Shown: positions 12,401 through 24,599, counted from the stretch's first letter. The stretch is DNA of 64,000 nucleotides from Anseranas semipalmata (GCA_013399115.1 VXAA01001102.1:124001-188000); one strand, 5' to 3'. A program made the numbers and translations. The notes: generated by a model from the letters alone, not told the origin.

Positions 12401-14497
12401 CCTTTCGGTTCCTTACAGGCAGTTCTACACAAGTTCTGCTTGATCCATAGCTGCATTTTGTTTTGCATCCTGATACTGGACAGTCTTCTGGGGATCAAGT
12501 TCTGAAACCTCAGCAACAAGGGACCAGAAGTACAATCTGAAATTTTCAGTCCCTTTTGAGATGCTGCGTTTTTGTGCCACCAATAGGTAACATAGCAGGA
12601 GTTCCACAGTCTACTGCTAGCCACAACAGCTCCAAACATTAAGTCTGTAAGCCTTGGCTGTTAACTGTGAAGGAGCTGATTCTCATCTTGTTCATGTTGC
12701 AGCCACAACTGAGAGCTGGCTATTCATACCAGCCTTGGTCTTGGTCTTGCTCAGTCTGCCCCAGCATGATAAATGTCACTGTAGTTTAAAAATAGCAACC
12801 GTTAGTTAACCAGCACTGTAAGTGCACTGGGCATTGAAGGAATGATCAGAAATAGGGCAAGGCTTTTCTTTCAATTACTCCTGTAGGAAAACTTACAGAA
12901 AGTTTAATCACTTGCTAGTTTAGCTCACAGCAAACTTGAACCAAAAGGGCCCTAACTCAGCATTTTAAATGCTGGATACCTCAAACCTGTCAAATCAGTA
13001 GGGCTCCTTTACACAGGTTTTAAAAGCCCAGCTGTAAATCTGTATCAGTGACCCCAATAAGCTCTTTTGTCTTTAGAAGAACCTAAGCACTCATGATGTT
13101 CTATTCAAGCTGAGGGGTGCTCAGAGTGCTCAGCCCCCTGCAGAATCAGACTGCTTGTCACTGAACTTCATCTTCTCAAAATTACACATTTTGGCTGGAG
13201 AACCTGAACCTCCAGGAAACAGTAAAATTAAAATTGACGGGTAAGGTGAGATAGCTGTAGCAGGAAATAAAGTCATGAGAGTAATTTTTTTTGTAATGAA
13301 TATGTCAAGTTGAGCCCATTTAATTTTGTATGAAATCTGTAGACCCTGTTTCATTACTTATATAATATTTATATATTGGTTTATTTTTACATTTTTACCT
13401 CCTTCCACAAGGAACACAGATCAGAGCTGGGAATTTCTGAAAGGCAATTATTAAGATTCTTTTTTTGTGAGAAAAAAAGTAAGGCAAGCAGGGACAGAGA
13501 CAGCAGTATTGTTCAGTTAGAGCCAATTTGCTTTTGTTAACCCTTCTGAGATTTCACAGGTTTTGTGTGAACACTGCAGCCCTACTGTGGTCACTCGGCA
13601 ATTCACAGCTGCTACTGAGCTGGTTTTGGCACTTTACATTAACTGTGGGTGGAATTTGGGCCACAGAGACAGAATAGCATCAGCATCTGGCTGCTACTTA
13701 CTGTCTTTTTCTGTATCCCAAATGATAGCCTGAAAGAGTTGCCCCCATTTCCTGCCATTTCTTAAATGCTCCACTCATAAGGTTGTCTCATGCCAGGGCA
13801 GCCTGACCCCTTTACCCCAAGCCATGATTTGCCAGGCTGACAGAGACCATCACATGCACTTCAACCCCATCCACCCTGCCAGGATTCCCACACACCGTGC
13901 TCATCCCTCCATGCCAGCAGCAGGCTTGAGTGGGCTGGGAGTTATGGGACTCACCACAGATTAAACCCATGCAATATGTCTAAAGAAAATCGTTTTCCCT
14001 TTCTATTCACACTGCTCAGTGGCTAGCAAGATGCATACAGTCTCTGCCGAGAGCATCTGAGCACACCGTTCCCAGCTGTTGGGAGTCCCAGTTGCTCCTT
14101 CTCCAGCTTTCTTTTCTGAGAAAGGGTTAGTTTCAGGTCATAACTCAGGGAGAGATGTCAGAGCTGCAAATCCCTCAGCACTTCCTGCTGTCTTGCTTAC
14201 GCAGCTCTCTGCCAAGTGTGCCAGCTTCTGTGACACCCTTTCTGATCCACGCACAGCCTGCGCGCAGGCATTCGTTGCTGGCAAAACAGTCTCGACTTGG
14301 GGAACTTTTATGTAGTTTAATTTACTGCCAGTTAACACAAACTTCTAAACCAACACCTAAGTAAACACCTTTCCCCCCCACATACCTCTCCCGCCCCCTC
14401 CTACTCTCAACTCCCCTTGCTTTCACAGCAGGTCACACATAGTGAAGAAACAGGTAGCACAGGACATTGGGGTCAGGTGTATAATGGTTTTTGCCTG

Positions 14498-14639
14498 CCA
14501 CTTCTCCTCACTGTGCCTCCTTCACATGAGTCACCCCCATGCCACAGTCCCTTTGCAGGTATCCCTGCTCTGGCATGGGTCACCTGGGGACCACAGTCCC
14601 TTTGGGAGTGCACCCCTTTGGCATGGAGCACCTCCTTCC
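14498..14639 (+). repeat. Degenerate ~49-bp tandem repeat
   Basis: Two adjacent 49-bp units, 14542-14590 and 14591-14639, both start CCACAGTCCCTTTG and share GGCATGG followed by CACCT at the same spacing. A weaker copy of about 44 bp precedes them at 14498-14541, with CCAC at its start and GAGTCACC near its end. All lie within the last GMPR intron. The repeat gives open frames in several registers, as expected for a repeat with no stop codon, and these are not genes. Confidence 0.6.
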
Positions 14640-14922
14640 AGGAGTGCATCTCCAGCTGCACGGCTCCTCAGATGTGTCCAGGCACATCTCCTCCCCTCAT
14701 GGCTGCTGCTGTTTCTTACAGGCACGTGAGCAGAGGTGTCGGGTGCTCCCCTGACTCTCTGAAGTTCAGGCACGTGAGGGGGTAGCTCGCACTGTTTTCA
14801 GAGCTGGGGGGAACTGTCCATGACTGGCACAGTGCAGATCATGGCCATCTCCTACACAGGTCACCCTGGCAGACCGTTACCCAAACTACCATTTAGTCCC
14901 AGTGCATCACCTGTATGTATAA

Positions 14923-15128
14923 TAATTGGATGGTCATGTGTAAATTAATTGGGTGCTCATGCATATACTAATTGGGTGCTCAGGCCTGAAGTATTTGGGC
15001 ATGCATGCACGAACTAGTTGCATGTTTACGAAAAAATTAATTGTGCATTCATGCATAAATTAATTGGGTGCTCGTGCATGAATTTATTCAGTGCTCATGC
15101 ACAAACTAACTTGGCACTCATGTGAGAC
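14923..15128 (+). repeat. Degenerate 23-bp tandem repeat, about 9 units
   Basis: Nine units of 22-23 bp run back to back, starting at 14923, 14946, 14969, 14992, 15015, 15038, 15061, 15084 and 15107. The shared core begins TAATTGGGTGCTCATGC and ends in about six A/T-rich bases. Units differ at several positions, so the array is old. It is followed by the palindrome-like flank GCAGTAAGCCCTGCAG at 15130. The same unit and a similar flank recur at 16702-16840. Confidence 0.8.
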
Positions 15129-15229
15129 TGCAGTAAGCCCTGCAGTTTATGGCCAGTCTATTGCACTCCTCACCTCAGCAAAGCACATCCTGAAGAACTC
15201 TGTGAACGTGAATTCATTATGAACTCTTT

Positions 15230-15835
15230 CAACATCATCACAATCTTAATATGCATCAGTTATAAACTCCACTCTTCCTCCCTTTGCACCAGACAGTAGA
15301 GATTAATACTGTAACAGTACTCTTACTAAAATGTCACTCTGTCCCGGAATCATGTTACAGGGGTTAGTGTCACAGTTTGGTTATATACCCATCACAGACT
15401 CCACCCTTCACCAGGCCACAAAGGTGAATATTGCAGCAACGTGTGCATGCACGTACTAAAATTCCACCCACTGTCCCGGAGGGCCAGGTGACAGGACTCA
15501 TCTGCACTGTTACCTTGTACAAACTGCAGCCCTTGCCCCTGCAGGCTAGAGTATTAGGGTTAACATTAACACAGTTTGAATATATACTCATCACAAACTT
15601 CACCCTTCATCCCTGTGGACAAGATAAGAGGTTAATATTATACCAATCTGAGCACATACCTAATACAGATTTCACACTTTGTTCTTGCAAAACACATAGC
15701 CAAGAAAGAAACAATAGTTTGAATATACACCCTTTTACAAACCCTATGGACTAGGTTATCAGGGTTAACATCATAATGATCTGAATGCTTGCTATGAATT
15801 TCACACCTTGTTCCTTCAAAATGAATAACCAAGAA
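15230..15835 (+). repeat. Degenerate ~60-75-bp tandem repeat
   Basis: Successive segments repeat a common order: a GGTTAACAT-like start, an ACAGTTTGAATATATAC-like middle, a CACAAACTTCACCCTT-like block, then a CCTGTGG or CTTGCAA end. Clear starts are seen near 15361 (GGTTAGTGTCACAGTTTGG), 15557 (GGTTAACATTAACACAGTTT), 15632 (GGTTAATATTATACCAATCT) and 15762 (GGTTAACATCATAATGATCT). Intervening units are more diverged. Divergence and unequal unit length show an ancient expansion. I do not recognise the family. Confidence 0.6.
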
Positions 15836-16701
15836 CATAACAGCAATTCAAGTTATTCACTATGCTTTAGCATAAAAGCAAATGATTACAACCACACAAG
15901 CAAAGATTGACACCAGTGTTGAAGATACCAGTAGGGTCATGAGTCCAATAGCTGTAGGGCTTCATCTAGCTCCAAAATGAGAGTGTTCAGTGTTCACATG
16001 CTGCAGTGTGGGCATTTCCCCATTTGGGGAGTAAGATGACACACCCATCAGCTTAGGTCTCTGGGGCTTGCTCCACAAACATAACATTAACTGAGCTCTG
16101 ACCTTTTGGCTGCACTTGCAGTTGCTTAACTCACAGGCCCAGATTTCAGTCCCATTTCCATCCTCCACTCCTTTTCCTTCAGGAGCATCCATAAGTCCCA
16201 GCATGTAGAGTAGGAACATGGAGAATTTTTGGCCCTTTTTTTTCCAAGGCTGAACATAAAACTTGAATCTCAGCAGTTTCCTTGGAGCTAATCTCACAGC
16301 TGCCTTCCAGCATGTTCCCCCGGTACGGTACATATAGATCACTTCTTGATGCCCTGGCAGTTTATCAGCTGATACCAGAGGGGCACTAGTAGCTGTGCCT
16401 AGCTATCAGAGCTTTTGGGTTGTGGCATTGGTGATCACCACTGTTGTAGGGTTTGGTCTCCAAAGCAAAAAAGGGGCATCTCCCCAGGGCAGTGGCTGTA
16501 AGTGTCCCATGTTTCTGTAATTTTTCTCTGAAAAAGGGACCACCGAGTGCTCAGAGTCTTAGGAGCAATGCTTCAGTTGCTGCAGGTCTGTTTAACTACT
16601 GTGACTGGGGCAGCCTGTAAGTACTTCATTTTTAATAAAGTACTTTTTTTTTTTGTAGCAAACCCTGCAACTTATGCCCCACACGATGCTAATACATGAA
16701 T

Positions 16702-16793
16702 TAACTGGGTACTTATGCTTGAACTGATGGGCCATTCATGCATAAATTAATTGGACACTCATGCGTGAACTGAAAGGTGATTCATGCGTAAAT
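16702..16793 (+). repeat. Second 23-bp tandem array, 4 units
   Basis: Four 23-bp units (starts 16702, 16725, 16748, 16771) match the array at 14923-15128; for example, units here read TAATTGGACACTCATGCG and TGATGGGCCATTCATGCA. The array is followed by GCAGTAAAACCTGCA at 16794, nearly the flank of the first array, and preceded at 16656 by the related TGTAGCAAACCCTGCAACTT. The pair is therefore a dispersed duplication about 1.66 kb apart, not two independent microsatellites. Confidence 0.75.
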
Positions 16794-18591
16794 GCAGTAA
16801 AACCTGCATTTTTTTTGTCCAATATAGTGTGCAGAGTTCTCTCAGATGGCAGGATCTAGTAAATAAAATTCTTACTGTTTTCCCCAAATCCCAGATGTGC
16901 GATGCATCTCAAGTCTTACAGAAAGCTCCCGGGAGGCTGAGCTGAACCTCACGACTTTGACTGGAGGAGGTGGGCATGGCTGAAAACCAAGTTGCAAAAT
17001 TGTAGTGTGGCCACTTTTGCATCCTTTTGTGGACCAGGCCTTCTCTTGCTGCCGGCACTAGAGCTAAAAATACAAGCCTGTCCACTCCCAGCAGCACAGC
17101 CCCGACGACGCACCACTGAGCCCCAGTGCAGTCTGCTAGATGGCGGTGGTACATGCATTTTCTGTTGGCTGCTTATTAGTGTTTATTTAAGAGTTTCAAG
17201 AAAGAGTCAATTACTCATCAGATGGAGGGAGATTAATCATGGTTCCTTATTCACATGGCATATTAACACTTCTCCTTTATTGTCTCCCTAGGGCTTTGCC
17301 CTCACATTTAAACTAACAGAATGAAATATAGCCAGGCTTACATTCAAGTACCTCCACATAGCTGCTAGTGCTGTTGTTAATGATTTGCAAATGGAGCCTC
17401 CAAACAGGCATGCCCTTTCTTTCATGCACTATCCCCTAGACAACTTGTTTAAGGGAAAAGTAAATAAAGCCACATTTACCACAATGACAGATCCCAGCCA
17501 TTATTTCTAACTTTGTTTTGTACAGCCGAAGAACAGCAATCCCCTCTCCCCTCCACTTTTCATACTCTTAACAGGTTCTGAAGTGCCATCCAAAAAGCAT
17601 TTAAAGCCGCAGTCCGCAGCTGTCAGACCTCTGTGTGACAGACAAAAATCTCAGCCATTTCTGAGAAAGTTAAATGTGATGGAGTATTTAAGCCCAAAGT
17701 AAAGTTTGTCAACTGATGTCAGCTATTAGACCCCCTTTCCAAGGCCTTCCTCTCCAAAGGAGGTAGCATGTGGTGCAGAACGAGCTTGCTCTAAAGCCCA
17801 GCAAGATCAGCTGGTGATTGGGGAACTCTGCTGCAGGAAGAATTGCTGAGTGTGAGGCTGGAGAAAGCTGAGGGGGAAGGGGTGAAAGTTATTTGCCTGG
17901 ATTCTTCCATCTGCAGATGTGCTTTTGGGGACAGTGCAAATCTGTGCTCGCATGCGCCTGTAGTACTTAATAGTATTCACAACATCGTTATTTTTTGCTG
18001 GCCTGTTTGCCTGGCTCAAATGTACTAGCTCACCTTTTAGCTTCAGGGGACAGCAGGTTTCTGTAACAGGTTTCCCACTCCATCTATGTGGGCCTTGAGG
18101 AGTCAGGCCAGTAGGAAGCCAGAATACTTCTGTCTGTGTCTGGGCAGTGACTTGGGAGAGAGCCCTGCAGAGCTGTGCTGACCAGTGCCTGCCGAGACCC
18201 AGCTCCCATGTTTTTACAAGTTGCCTGAGCCTGGCCTTTCCTTATACTTTAAAGCTTGAAACTGCCAAGGTCAAATTTACTTTTCAGTAAACCTGGGCAC
18301 TTCACTTGCATATAGCAGATGGTGGAGGGGAGGAAGAAGCAGATCTGTGAGTACACTCATGGGATATTGGGGCATCTACAAGATGTGTCCGCTTCTAGTT
18401 CACAGTATTGGTGACTGGAGTGGAAGCATTTCAGTGCTTGAGAGCACCAAGGAGCAACAGGCAAGCACACAATAAAGCTGAGGGAGTACTTGTAAACTGC
18501 AATATGCAGAATATTAAGCTCCACATTGCTCCGGTAAACACAGTTACATTTTGCATCTACCCATAAATGCAGTAACCGTTCTCTTCTCCAG

Positions 18592-18772
18592 GGCTTCGGA
18601 GGGCAGAACCGTGGAGGTACCATACAGAGGGGATGTGGAACTCACCATCCTGGACATCCTTGGGGGACTGCGCTCCACCTGCACCTACGTGGGAGCTGCC
18701 AAACTCAAGGAACTGAGCAGGAGAACAACATTCATCCGGGTCACCCAGCAGCACAGCCAGGTCTTCTCGTAG
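18592..18772 (+). CDS. GMPR: GMP reductase 1, last coding exon with stop
   Basis: After the acceptor TTCTCTTCTCCAG the frame gives 59 residues from [16 protein letters not shown] to THE C-terminus [11 protein letters not shown], then TAG at 18770-18772. The Glu of ASEG is residue 289 on the 345-residue numbering, the catalytic glutamate of GMP reductases, and is intact. The following [10 protein letters not shown] segment and the [15 protein letters not shown] block are the conserved C-terminal barrel closure, which in IMPDH contacts the cofactor and substrate across subunits. The first base completes an Arg codon split across the intron. The reading frame is undamaged, so the gene looks functional as far as it is seen. 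Confidence 0.97.
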
Positions 18773-19950
18773 CCCAGGACAGGGGAACTGGAGAGAGGGT
18801 GGGGGGAGAGGAGCAGGAAGGGCTGCTGTTTTGTTTTGTTTCCTCCTCCACTTTGCGTTAGTGGCAAACTCTCCTCTCTCTCCACATGGCAGTCTCATAG
18901 CCATGATGGCTGGGATTAGGAAGGGGAAGGATGTGCTATTAACACAGTGCCATTGGTTCAAAATGCAATAGCCTCATCTTTTATTGTGCCTATTTTATTT
19001 TTTAATCAACATTTCTTGACCTGTGTTTTCCCCTCTGTTAAATAGCTGCTGAAACCTCTGTTAACAAGGAATTGGCTTGTACAGACATGGCTGTTGCACC
19101 TGCACACATACACACATTCCCTCTTTGAAGACTGACCTGTCAGCTACTACTGCTTCTGTCAGTGCACGCTCCAGAAATTGCAGGCTGGGAGAGAAACAGA
19201 TGCAAGGGATTGAGTGGAGGAATCAAAAAACAATTGTTTTCACCTTTCCTCTGGCACAAGGGTAGATGTTTGTGGCAGGGCTGCCAGCCTGCAGAATGTC
19301 AGAGGTGGATGAGGTCTGACTACTGCTGGCTTCTTAGTGTGATGATAAAAATGCCAGATCTCTACTCTCGGTTCACAGGGCTGGTACGGCCACTTTTACT
19401 TAAATCTCCCTATTCAGTGGACCCTCCTCTTCAGAGAAGCTGTCATTGAATGTAGCAAACCCATGTTGTCTTCCCTGCCCTCATCTGTGGAGATCATTCA
19501 GGAGAGAACATAGAGCTTGCCTGCTTTTTTGTGCACGCCGTTACTCTATTACCTTGATTCCTGCTTTTACCTGTGCTCTGTGATCAGATTTTCAAGACAT
19601 AGAAACTCAGCAACAGTAAACCCACCAAGGGGAGGTTTCTCTGCAGCCCTCCCTGCTCCCTTGTAGGTTTTCTGCCTGTTCATATCCATTTAGCAAAGAT
19701 GTAAAGATGCTGTGCTGTGCATTGTCTGTGGCCAGGTGAATGAGGTCAGAAGGATCAAATTCGCTTAGTTATTTGGTACCACTCCTTTGCAGTCCCCAAC
19801 ATCGGGGAAAGCAAAAGGGACCTTTCAGCAGAATAGCCTGCTTGCAAGACACTGGTAAGCTGAGACTGAGTTAAAGTATTAGCTCTAAAGGCAATAATGA
19901 ATGTTTAAGACTCTGAGTAACACTTTAATAAAGTGCAATGGTCCACTAAT
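18773..19950 (+). other. GMPR: GMPR 3' untranslated region (extent inferred)
   Basis: Sequence after the GMPR stop codon. No coding signal is seen. The first canonical AATAAA after the stop is at 19927-19932, so the 3' UTR is placed to about 19950. The true end could be nearer, at a variant signal, or farther, for example at AATAAA 20590-20595. Confidence 0.4.
19927..19932 (+). terminator. GMPR: Candidate GMPR polyadenylation signal AATAAA
   Basis: First AATAAA downstream of the GMPR stop codon, about 1.15 kb away, inside CACTTTAATAAAGTGC. The downstream U/GU-rich element is weak, so the site is tentative. Confidence 0.3.
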
Positions 19951-22900
19951 TAATTGATAAATCACAATGAAATTTCTTTGGAAATACACATTGCATCCAC
20001 ATGAATACCACAGCAGCTCGTTACGATAAATGATGTAAAAGTGAACACCAATGAATTAATAATGCTTGGCCACTTACTTTGAAGTGCTGCTGAGATCGTA
20101 ATACAGCTGGTGTTACTTCAGTACTTCATTCAGGGTCTTTCTTGCTGCTCCTGTAGGTATCTGTGGAAAGAGGTAGGCTTCCTTTGAAAAGCAAATGAGT
20201 GATCTGTAGGAAGAGGAATAGCAAAGAGATTCTCTAGAATTAAGTTCATATGCAGGACTGCTCAAAAAGCCATGCACAAGGAATGGTACAATTGACCATT
20301 CTGAGTAGCAAATCTAGGCCACAAACTGATCCCTGATGACTTCTAAGTAAGTGTGTCGTGCACATTAGAAAAGGCACGGAAGATCTTTTAAATGGCCTCA
20401 TATTTTAAATGTCTTCCATTAAACATGTAGGACATAAGTCTAAATTGTGGTGTGACCCTTTCATCTGTTTTGGAGGTGAATAAGGGCCTTAATGTGAGCA
20501 TAGGTGATGCTTGTGCTGACTTTAAAGACCATTTGTCCTGCCCAAATCTCGTAAAGGAACCTGAACACAGAAGAGAAGCAGGCCCTGTGAATAAAGGGTA
20601 TGATCTCTATTCCCTCCAGCCTGAAAGCATCATGTTAAGAAGACGCCTAGCTTCTTTACCACAGATCCTACTGTGGGCCAAATACTGCTCTTACCCTCAC
20701 TAAGCCCAGAGTACAGACAGTGTTACTACTCTGCATCAGCACAACTGTAGGAGGTCACCATTCCTTTATTTACATGACATGAAGTGTAGGGGTATAAAGG
20801 CAAATGAACACCTCCGTGAGGAGCAGGGTTAGACTGTGTTAGACCGTCACTTTGCAGGCCTGACCACAGGTGTGTCTCCACACTCGTGCCTTCATACGTG
20901 GGAAGTGCAGCATTCTGCTGGTCTCACGCCTACTCTCACTATTGCTTTTCTACTTTTTTTAGCTACATTTCTAAATGAAAGTTAAGAAGTACATATACAT
21001 ATACTATATAATATATTTGTAAACATTTTTCTAAAAAGATCATACGCACATTGAACAGAACAGCTTCATGACATCTCTTTGGAACAGTTTCTTTTCCAAA
21101 GGGCAGGCGCTGGGGGCAAGGGTGGGCTGCCTCCCCACAGGGGTAGCAAGCGTGGAGTCTCCTCCCTGGGCAAACTGCACACTTACCACAGCCAGCCTGG
21201 CCTCGGGCCACTCACACCCACTTTCCTTTCCCTTTTGCACATACCTCTGTCTGACCAGTGACTACTTTGAATGGATGGGGATAGGCCGATCTTAAGAAGT
21301 GTCCCAAATTCTCCAGGCTGTGAATGACATTGACACTAAGAGTGGTGACTGGTAAAGCTTGAACTTAGGGTAGTTGGTTTTCTAAATAGCAGCTGTTACC
21401 GTCATTTTGATAAGCAGCATGTTTTCTTTCTATTTCATTTTCTCTTTCTCCAGCGTGAGCAGGGCAGAGAAATCAGCTGCAGAAAAGCTGAACTGATTGC
21501 ATGTCTGCATCTCACCCGAAGTTACGTGTGGGTTTTGTTCAGAGATGAGGCTCAACCAAGCCAGTGCTCACCATTCACACTCTACATGTGCAGCTTTCAG
21601 AGAGGTTAGAAAATAGAAAAAAGACAACTTTGAGCCGTCATTTAACACCCAGTCCTGTGCCGCAGTAGTCGCCCTTATTGTTTCTTAGCCCGGCTACTGT
21701 GCGCTGCTCAAGCCCACTTCCACTCTCACAAGAAACTGGAGCAGACAGGGTGCTGAGGGTGTGCTGTGCCTGGCAGGATGGACCACGCAAAGACCATAAA
21801 CACTGGCAAACACCATGTGCCATTTGCAGATCTACCTCACCTGTGCATTTTACCAGATTTTCTGTTACTTCTTGTCCTGCTGTGGAACATCCTGTATCAT
21901 TTGTAAGTGCTTAGCGTCAGGTGATTCTGCTTAACCTGGTCTTCTTTAAACCTGCCACCCCAGCCCCGTCCTGTCTCCCTGCTAGAGGAACGCTGCGAGT
22001 GTGATAGGCCGTGCTGTAGGCCAAGCTCATGCCTTCTTTCCCCAGCCAGGCAATTGCGAAGTTGAGCACCCAAGAGCAGTGTTGAGGTTTGGCCCCTACT
22101 GGCTGTGCAGTGATTTAACTGAACACACCAAAAACTGTAAGCATGGACGCTGAAAAGGGCCTTGTTACACCATTCAGACAAGTCCTGCTGAGCACGTCCA
22201 TCGCGGGTGTCTTGAAATGCAAGAACACCTAAAAAAAAGCCATTCTCTCCCAGTCATATTGTGGCATTGCTGCCTTGCTGCAGCATGTTTCACCCCCTTA
22301 CCCACGCTGCCTGCTGTACCTGGGGAGGAAGGGCCTGGTACAGTGACAGCCTTGCGAGGGGCGTTGAGCCAGCATCCCGCCGGGTGCAGAACAAGCCACG
22401 CGGGTCTCTTTTTCCTGAAAGAAACAAGTGCGTGCGCTCAGCGGCACTCGCCTGCCCCAGCTCGTTGGCACGGACTGCTCACCCCCGTCAGCTGCGGGTG
22501 CACTTTGGCTGTGCTCTTCTGTGCATCTTTCTTCTCATCTCAGGGCATGGAGGGGAGTTGAGTGTAGGATGCGGGCCACCCTGTAAATGTGAGGAGTTGT
22601 AAGCAGGGGCGGGAGGAGCCTCTGATTACCTTTGGAGGAGCTTTTCCTATGAAAGTGCGCCTGGGTCTTCCCTTCAGCCAGTCAGTTGCGGGGGTAGGAA
22701 GGACTGGGGGTGAACAAGAAACAGGGCAGCAATTAGCCAAGCCCCACTGTGTTCAGACAGGGGCTCGTGTTGTTCAGTCACGGACACTTTGAGAGTTGAA
22801 GCCTTCTCTGAACCGAGCACTCCTTAGATCATACCTACGTGGTTCCACTGTTTTGAGCGGACTTGCTGCTACAGCATCCTGCTAGGGTATGTACAGTGTC

Positions 22901-23740
22901 TGTCCATCATTGCCTCCCCACCCCTCTGCCCAGGGATGTTGCTTTTTAGTGGCCAGTATCAGTTGTATACCACAAGTTCTTTGTTGGAGCCAGGAGGGCT
23001 TTTGCAACCAATGCCAGGAAGAGCAAGCCAGGCTTGGCCTTGCTTGTGTAGGAGAGAAAAAAAATGCCAAGGCCCAAGAACAGCAGTTTGCCTTCTGCAG
23101 CACCCGGTGAGTCTGCAGGCAGGAGAGGGAGCTGCCCGGGGCTGGAGGGGCTGCAGCATTTCTCGGTCAGATGCTGGTGCAGCTCTGCACCCCGAAACAC
23201 AGCATGCCTCCCCCCCCAGCCTTCACTTAGCTTGTGGTCATTCAGATGTTTAAGTGAGCCCTCCCTAGCATTTACTTGACATGGTGTTTACTGTTATTGA
23301 AGTTATCATACATAACTAAATAATTCAGAGTCCAAGACTCCTTGGTGTTGCTTGCGATAATTGTAAAACGCTTCTGCATAATCAGCCAAAAAGAGTTGAT
23401 GAGCCTCAGATGTCTTCCTGCCCCACTCTGCACTGCTGGGGTGGTGATGACGAGCATCGGCGCCCCTCATCTGTAGCAAAGCTGTGTACGCAATGCCTCC
23501 AGCGCAACTGGCACAATCATTTAAAGCGTTCAGAAGTTGTAAATGGAAAGTTTTGTTATGCAATAAAGAGCTTCACCCTGATGGTCTGGAGAGGATTTTA
23601 TGCCATGTACGGGTAGGTTTCTGCGTCGCTGTGAATGAACGCAAATGTGCTAAAACACATTGCCAAGGGGCAGGAAAAATAAATTGGACAACTGACTTCC
23701 AAGGGAAAGCTATCCCACACTCAGCTGTAACGCATAAAGA
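19951..23740. other. Intergenic region between convergent GMPR and ATXN1
   Basis: No supported gene on either strand. GC content rises in patches around 21090-21230 and 22260-22800, where many overlapping short open frames occur in several frames at once, a sign of low stop-codon density rather than coding. The part at 23280-23620 is less GC-rich and could be conserved non-coding DNA, but this cannot be judged without other genomes. Confidence 0.6.
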
Positions 23741-23771
23741 CAAAACACGCATTTGCAATTGGCACTGTTAT

Positions 23772-23777
23772 TTTATT
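23772..23777 (-). terminator. ATXN1: ATXN1 distal polyadenylation signal AATAAA
   Basis: On the minus strand AATAAA is followed, after about 15-35 bases, by a GU-rich stretch (GCGTGTTTTGTCTTTATGCG), the usual downstream element for cleavage. The resulting 3' UTR length of about 7.8 kb fits the human gene. Cleavage is expected near 23750-23760. Confidence 0.65.
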
Positions 23778-23866
23778 AGTACGAGTATACTGAAACAATA
23801 AACTTGTACTGGTATACAGACAATTTCTTTAAAACAATTTTGTTCAAATTTTGAATCAAACATTGT

Positions 23867-23872
23867 TTTATT
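23867..23872 (-). terminator. ATXN1: Alternative ATXN1 polyadenylation signal AATAAA
   Basis: A second AATAAA about 95 bases upstream of the distal signal in mRNA sense. It could be used as an alternative with almost the same UTR length. Other AATAAA hexamers occur farther upstream in the UTR and may give shorter transcripts. Confidence 0.35.
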
Positions 23873-24037
23873 ATAATAATGAAATAATTTCTACCTAGAA
23901 AACCTGCAAGCACCATCAAAGAAAGGGACCATAAAATTCAATAAACAGACGCGAGTGTATCCTACAAATAGACACACCACCATTAGAAAATAGAATATGA
24001 ATTCTTCCATTTTTTTTAATATTTGTTTTAAAAAAGC

Positions 24038-24045
24038 TAGTGCAA
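24038..24045 (-). promoter_or_regulatory. ATXN1: miR-130/301 seed match (8-mer) in ATXN1 3' UTR
   Basis: In mRNA sense this reads TTGCACTA, a full match to miR-130 family positions 2-8 with A opposite position 1. miR-130 is a reported regulator of human ATXN1. It lies near the distal 3' end, so only long transcripts would carry it. Confidence 0.55.
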
Positions 24046-24168
24046 GTACAATATTTTACACTGGAATTACAGAGAGTATGCACGCATATGGAAAAAAGTT
24101 CTCCTGTCACAATAAAAGCTCTTAACTATGTCTGTATGCACTTAAAATCTTCTCCTCTTTTCAATAAG

Positions 24169-24175
24169 GTGCAAA
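24169..24175 (-). promoter_or_regulatory. ATXN1: miR-19 seed match (7-mer) in ATXN1 3' UTR
   Basis: In mRNA sense TTTGCAC, pairing with miR-19 positions 2-8, without the A opposite position 1. It is 130 bases from the miR-130 site. Confidence 0.45.
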
Positions 24176-24582
24176 ACGTTATTCCCTCCCTATTTCTCCT
24201 TTGTACTGGCCATGTCAGCTCAATTTCTCCCCAACACAAAGCTGCAATATCCCTTTTGCTGGGCCTACACTAGGAACTACACTGGAAGTGTGATTTGCAA
24301 CAACCCTCATGAGTAATACCAAATGATTAAAAAAAAAAAAAAAGACCTTAAAAATTACTGCTGAAGAATGGCTAACCCTTCCCCCGGCAAGGCCTCTCGC
24401 CGAGCGCCTTCGCAGGCCAGCCAGCCCAAACCCGCCGGCTGCCAGGAACGGTGACATAGCTAGTACAAAATGATTTTCAGTAGCTCACCCGAACTGAAAA
24501 AGGTTGGGAAATTCCCCGCCCGTAACCCCCCCCTTTTTAACACTGCGAAAAGAACAGTGTTCAACAAGTTAATATATTATTC

Positions 24583-24599
24583 CAAAAAAAAAAAAAAAA
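24583..24599. repeat. Poly-A tract
   Basis: A run of about 16 A on the plus strand (poly-U in ATXN1 mRNA). Similar homopolymers occur at 24330-24344 (A), 26267-26279 (T) and 27309-27333 (T), all inside the 3' UTR. Confidence 0.8.

Larger units (their letters stand above)
9418..18591 (+). other. GMPR last intron, 9.2 kb
   Basis: Begins GTAGGA and ends CTTCTCCAG. It carries four blocks of degenerate tandem repeat between 14498 and 16793, annotated separately. No coding exon could be found inside, and the flanking exons join in phase without a missing segment when compared with the known 345-residue protein. The remaining sequence is unremarkable. Confidence 0.85.

Noticed and set aside
14923..16793. 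CRISPR-like interpretation of the 23-bp repeats
   Set aside because: Units are directly adjacent without spacers, diverged, and in a vertebrate intron; they are a degenerate minisatellite.
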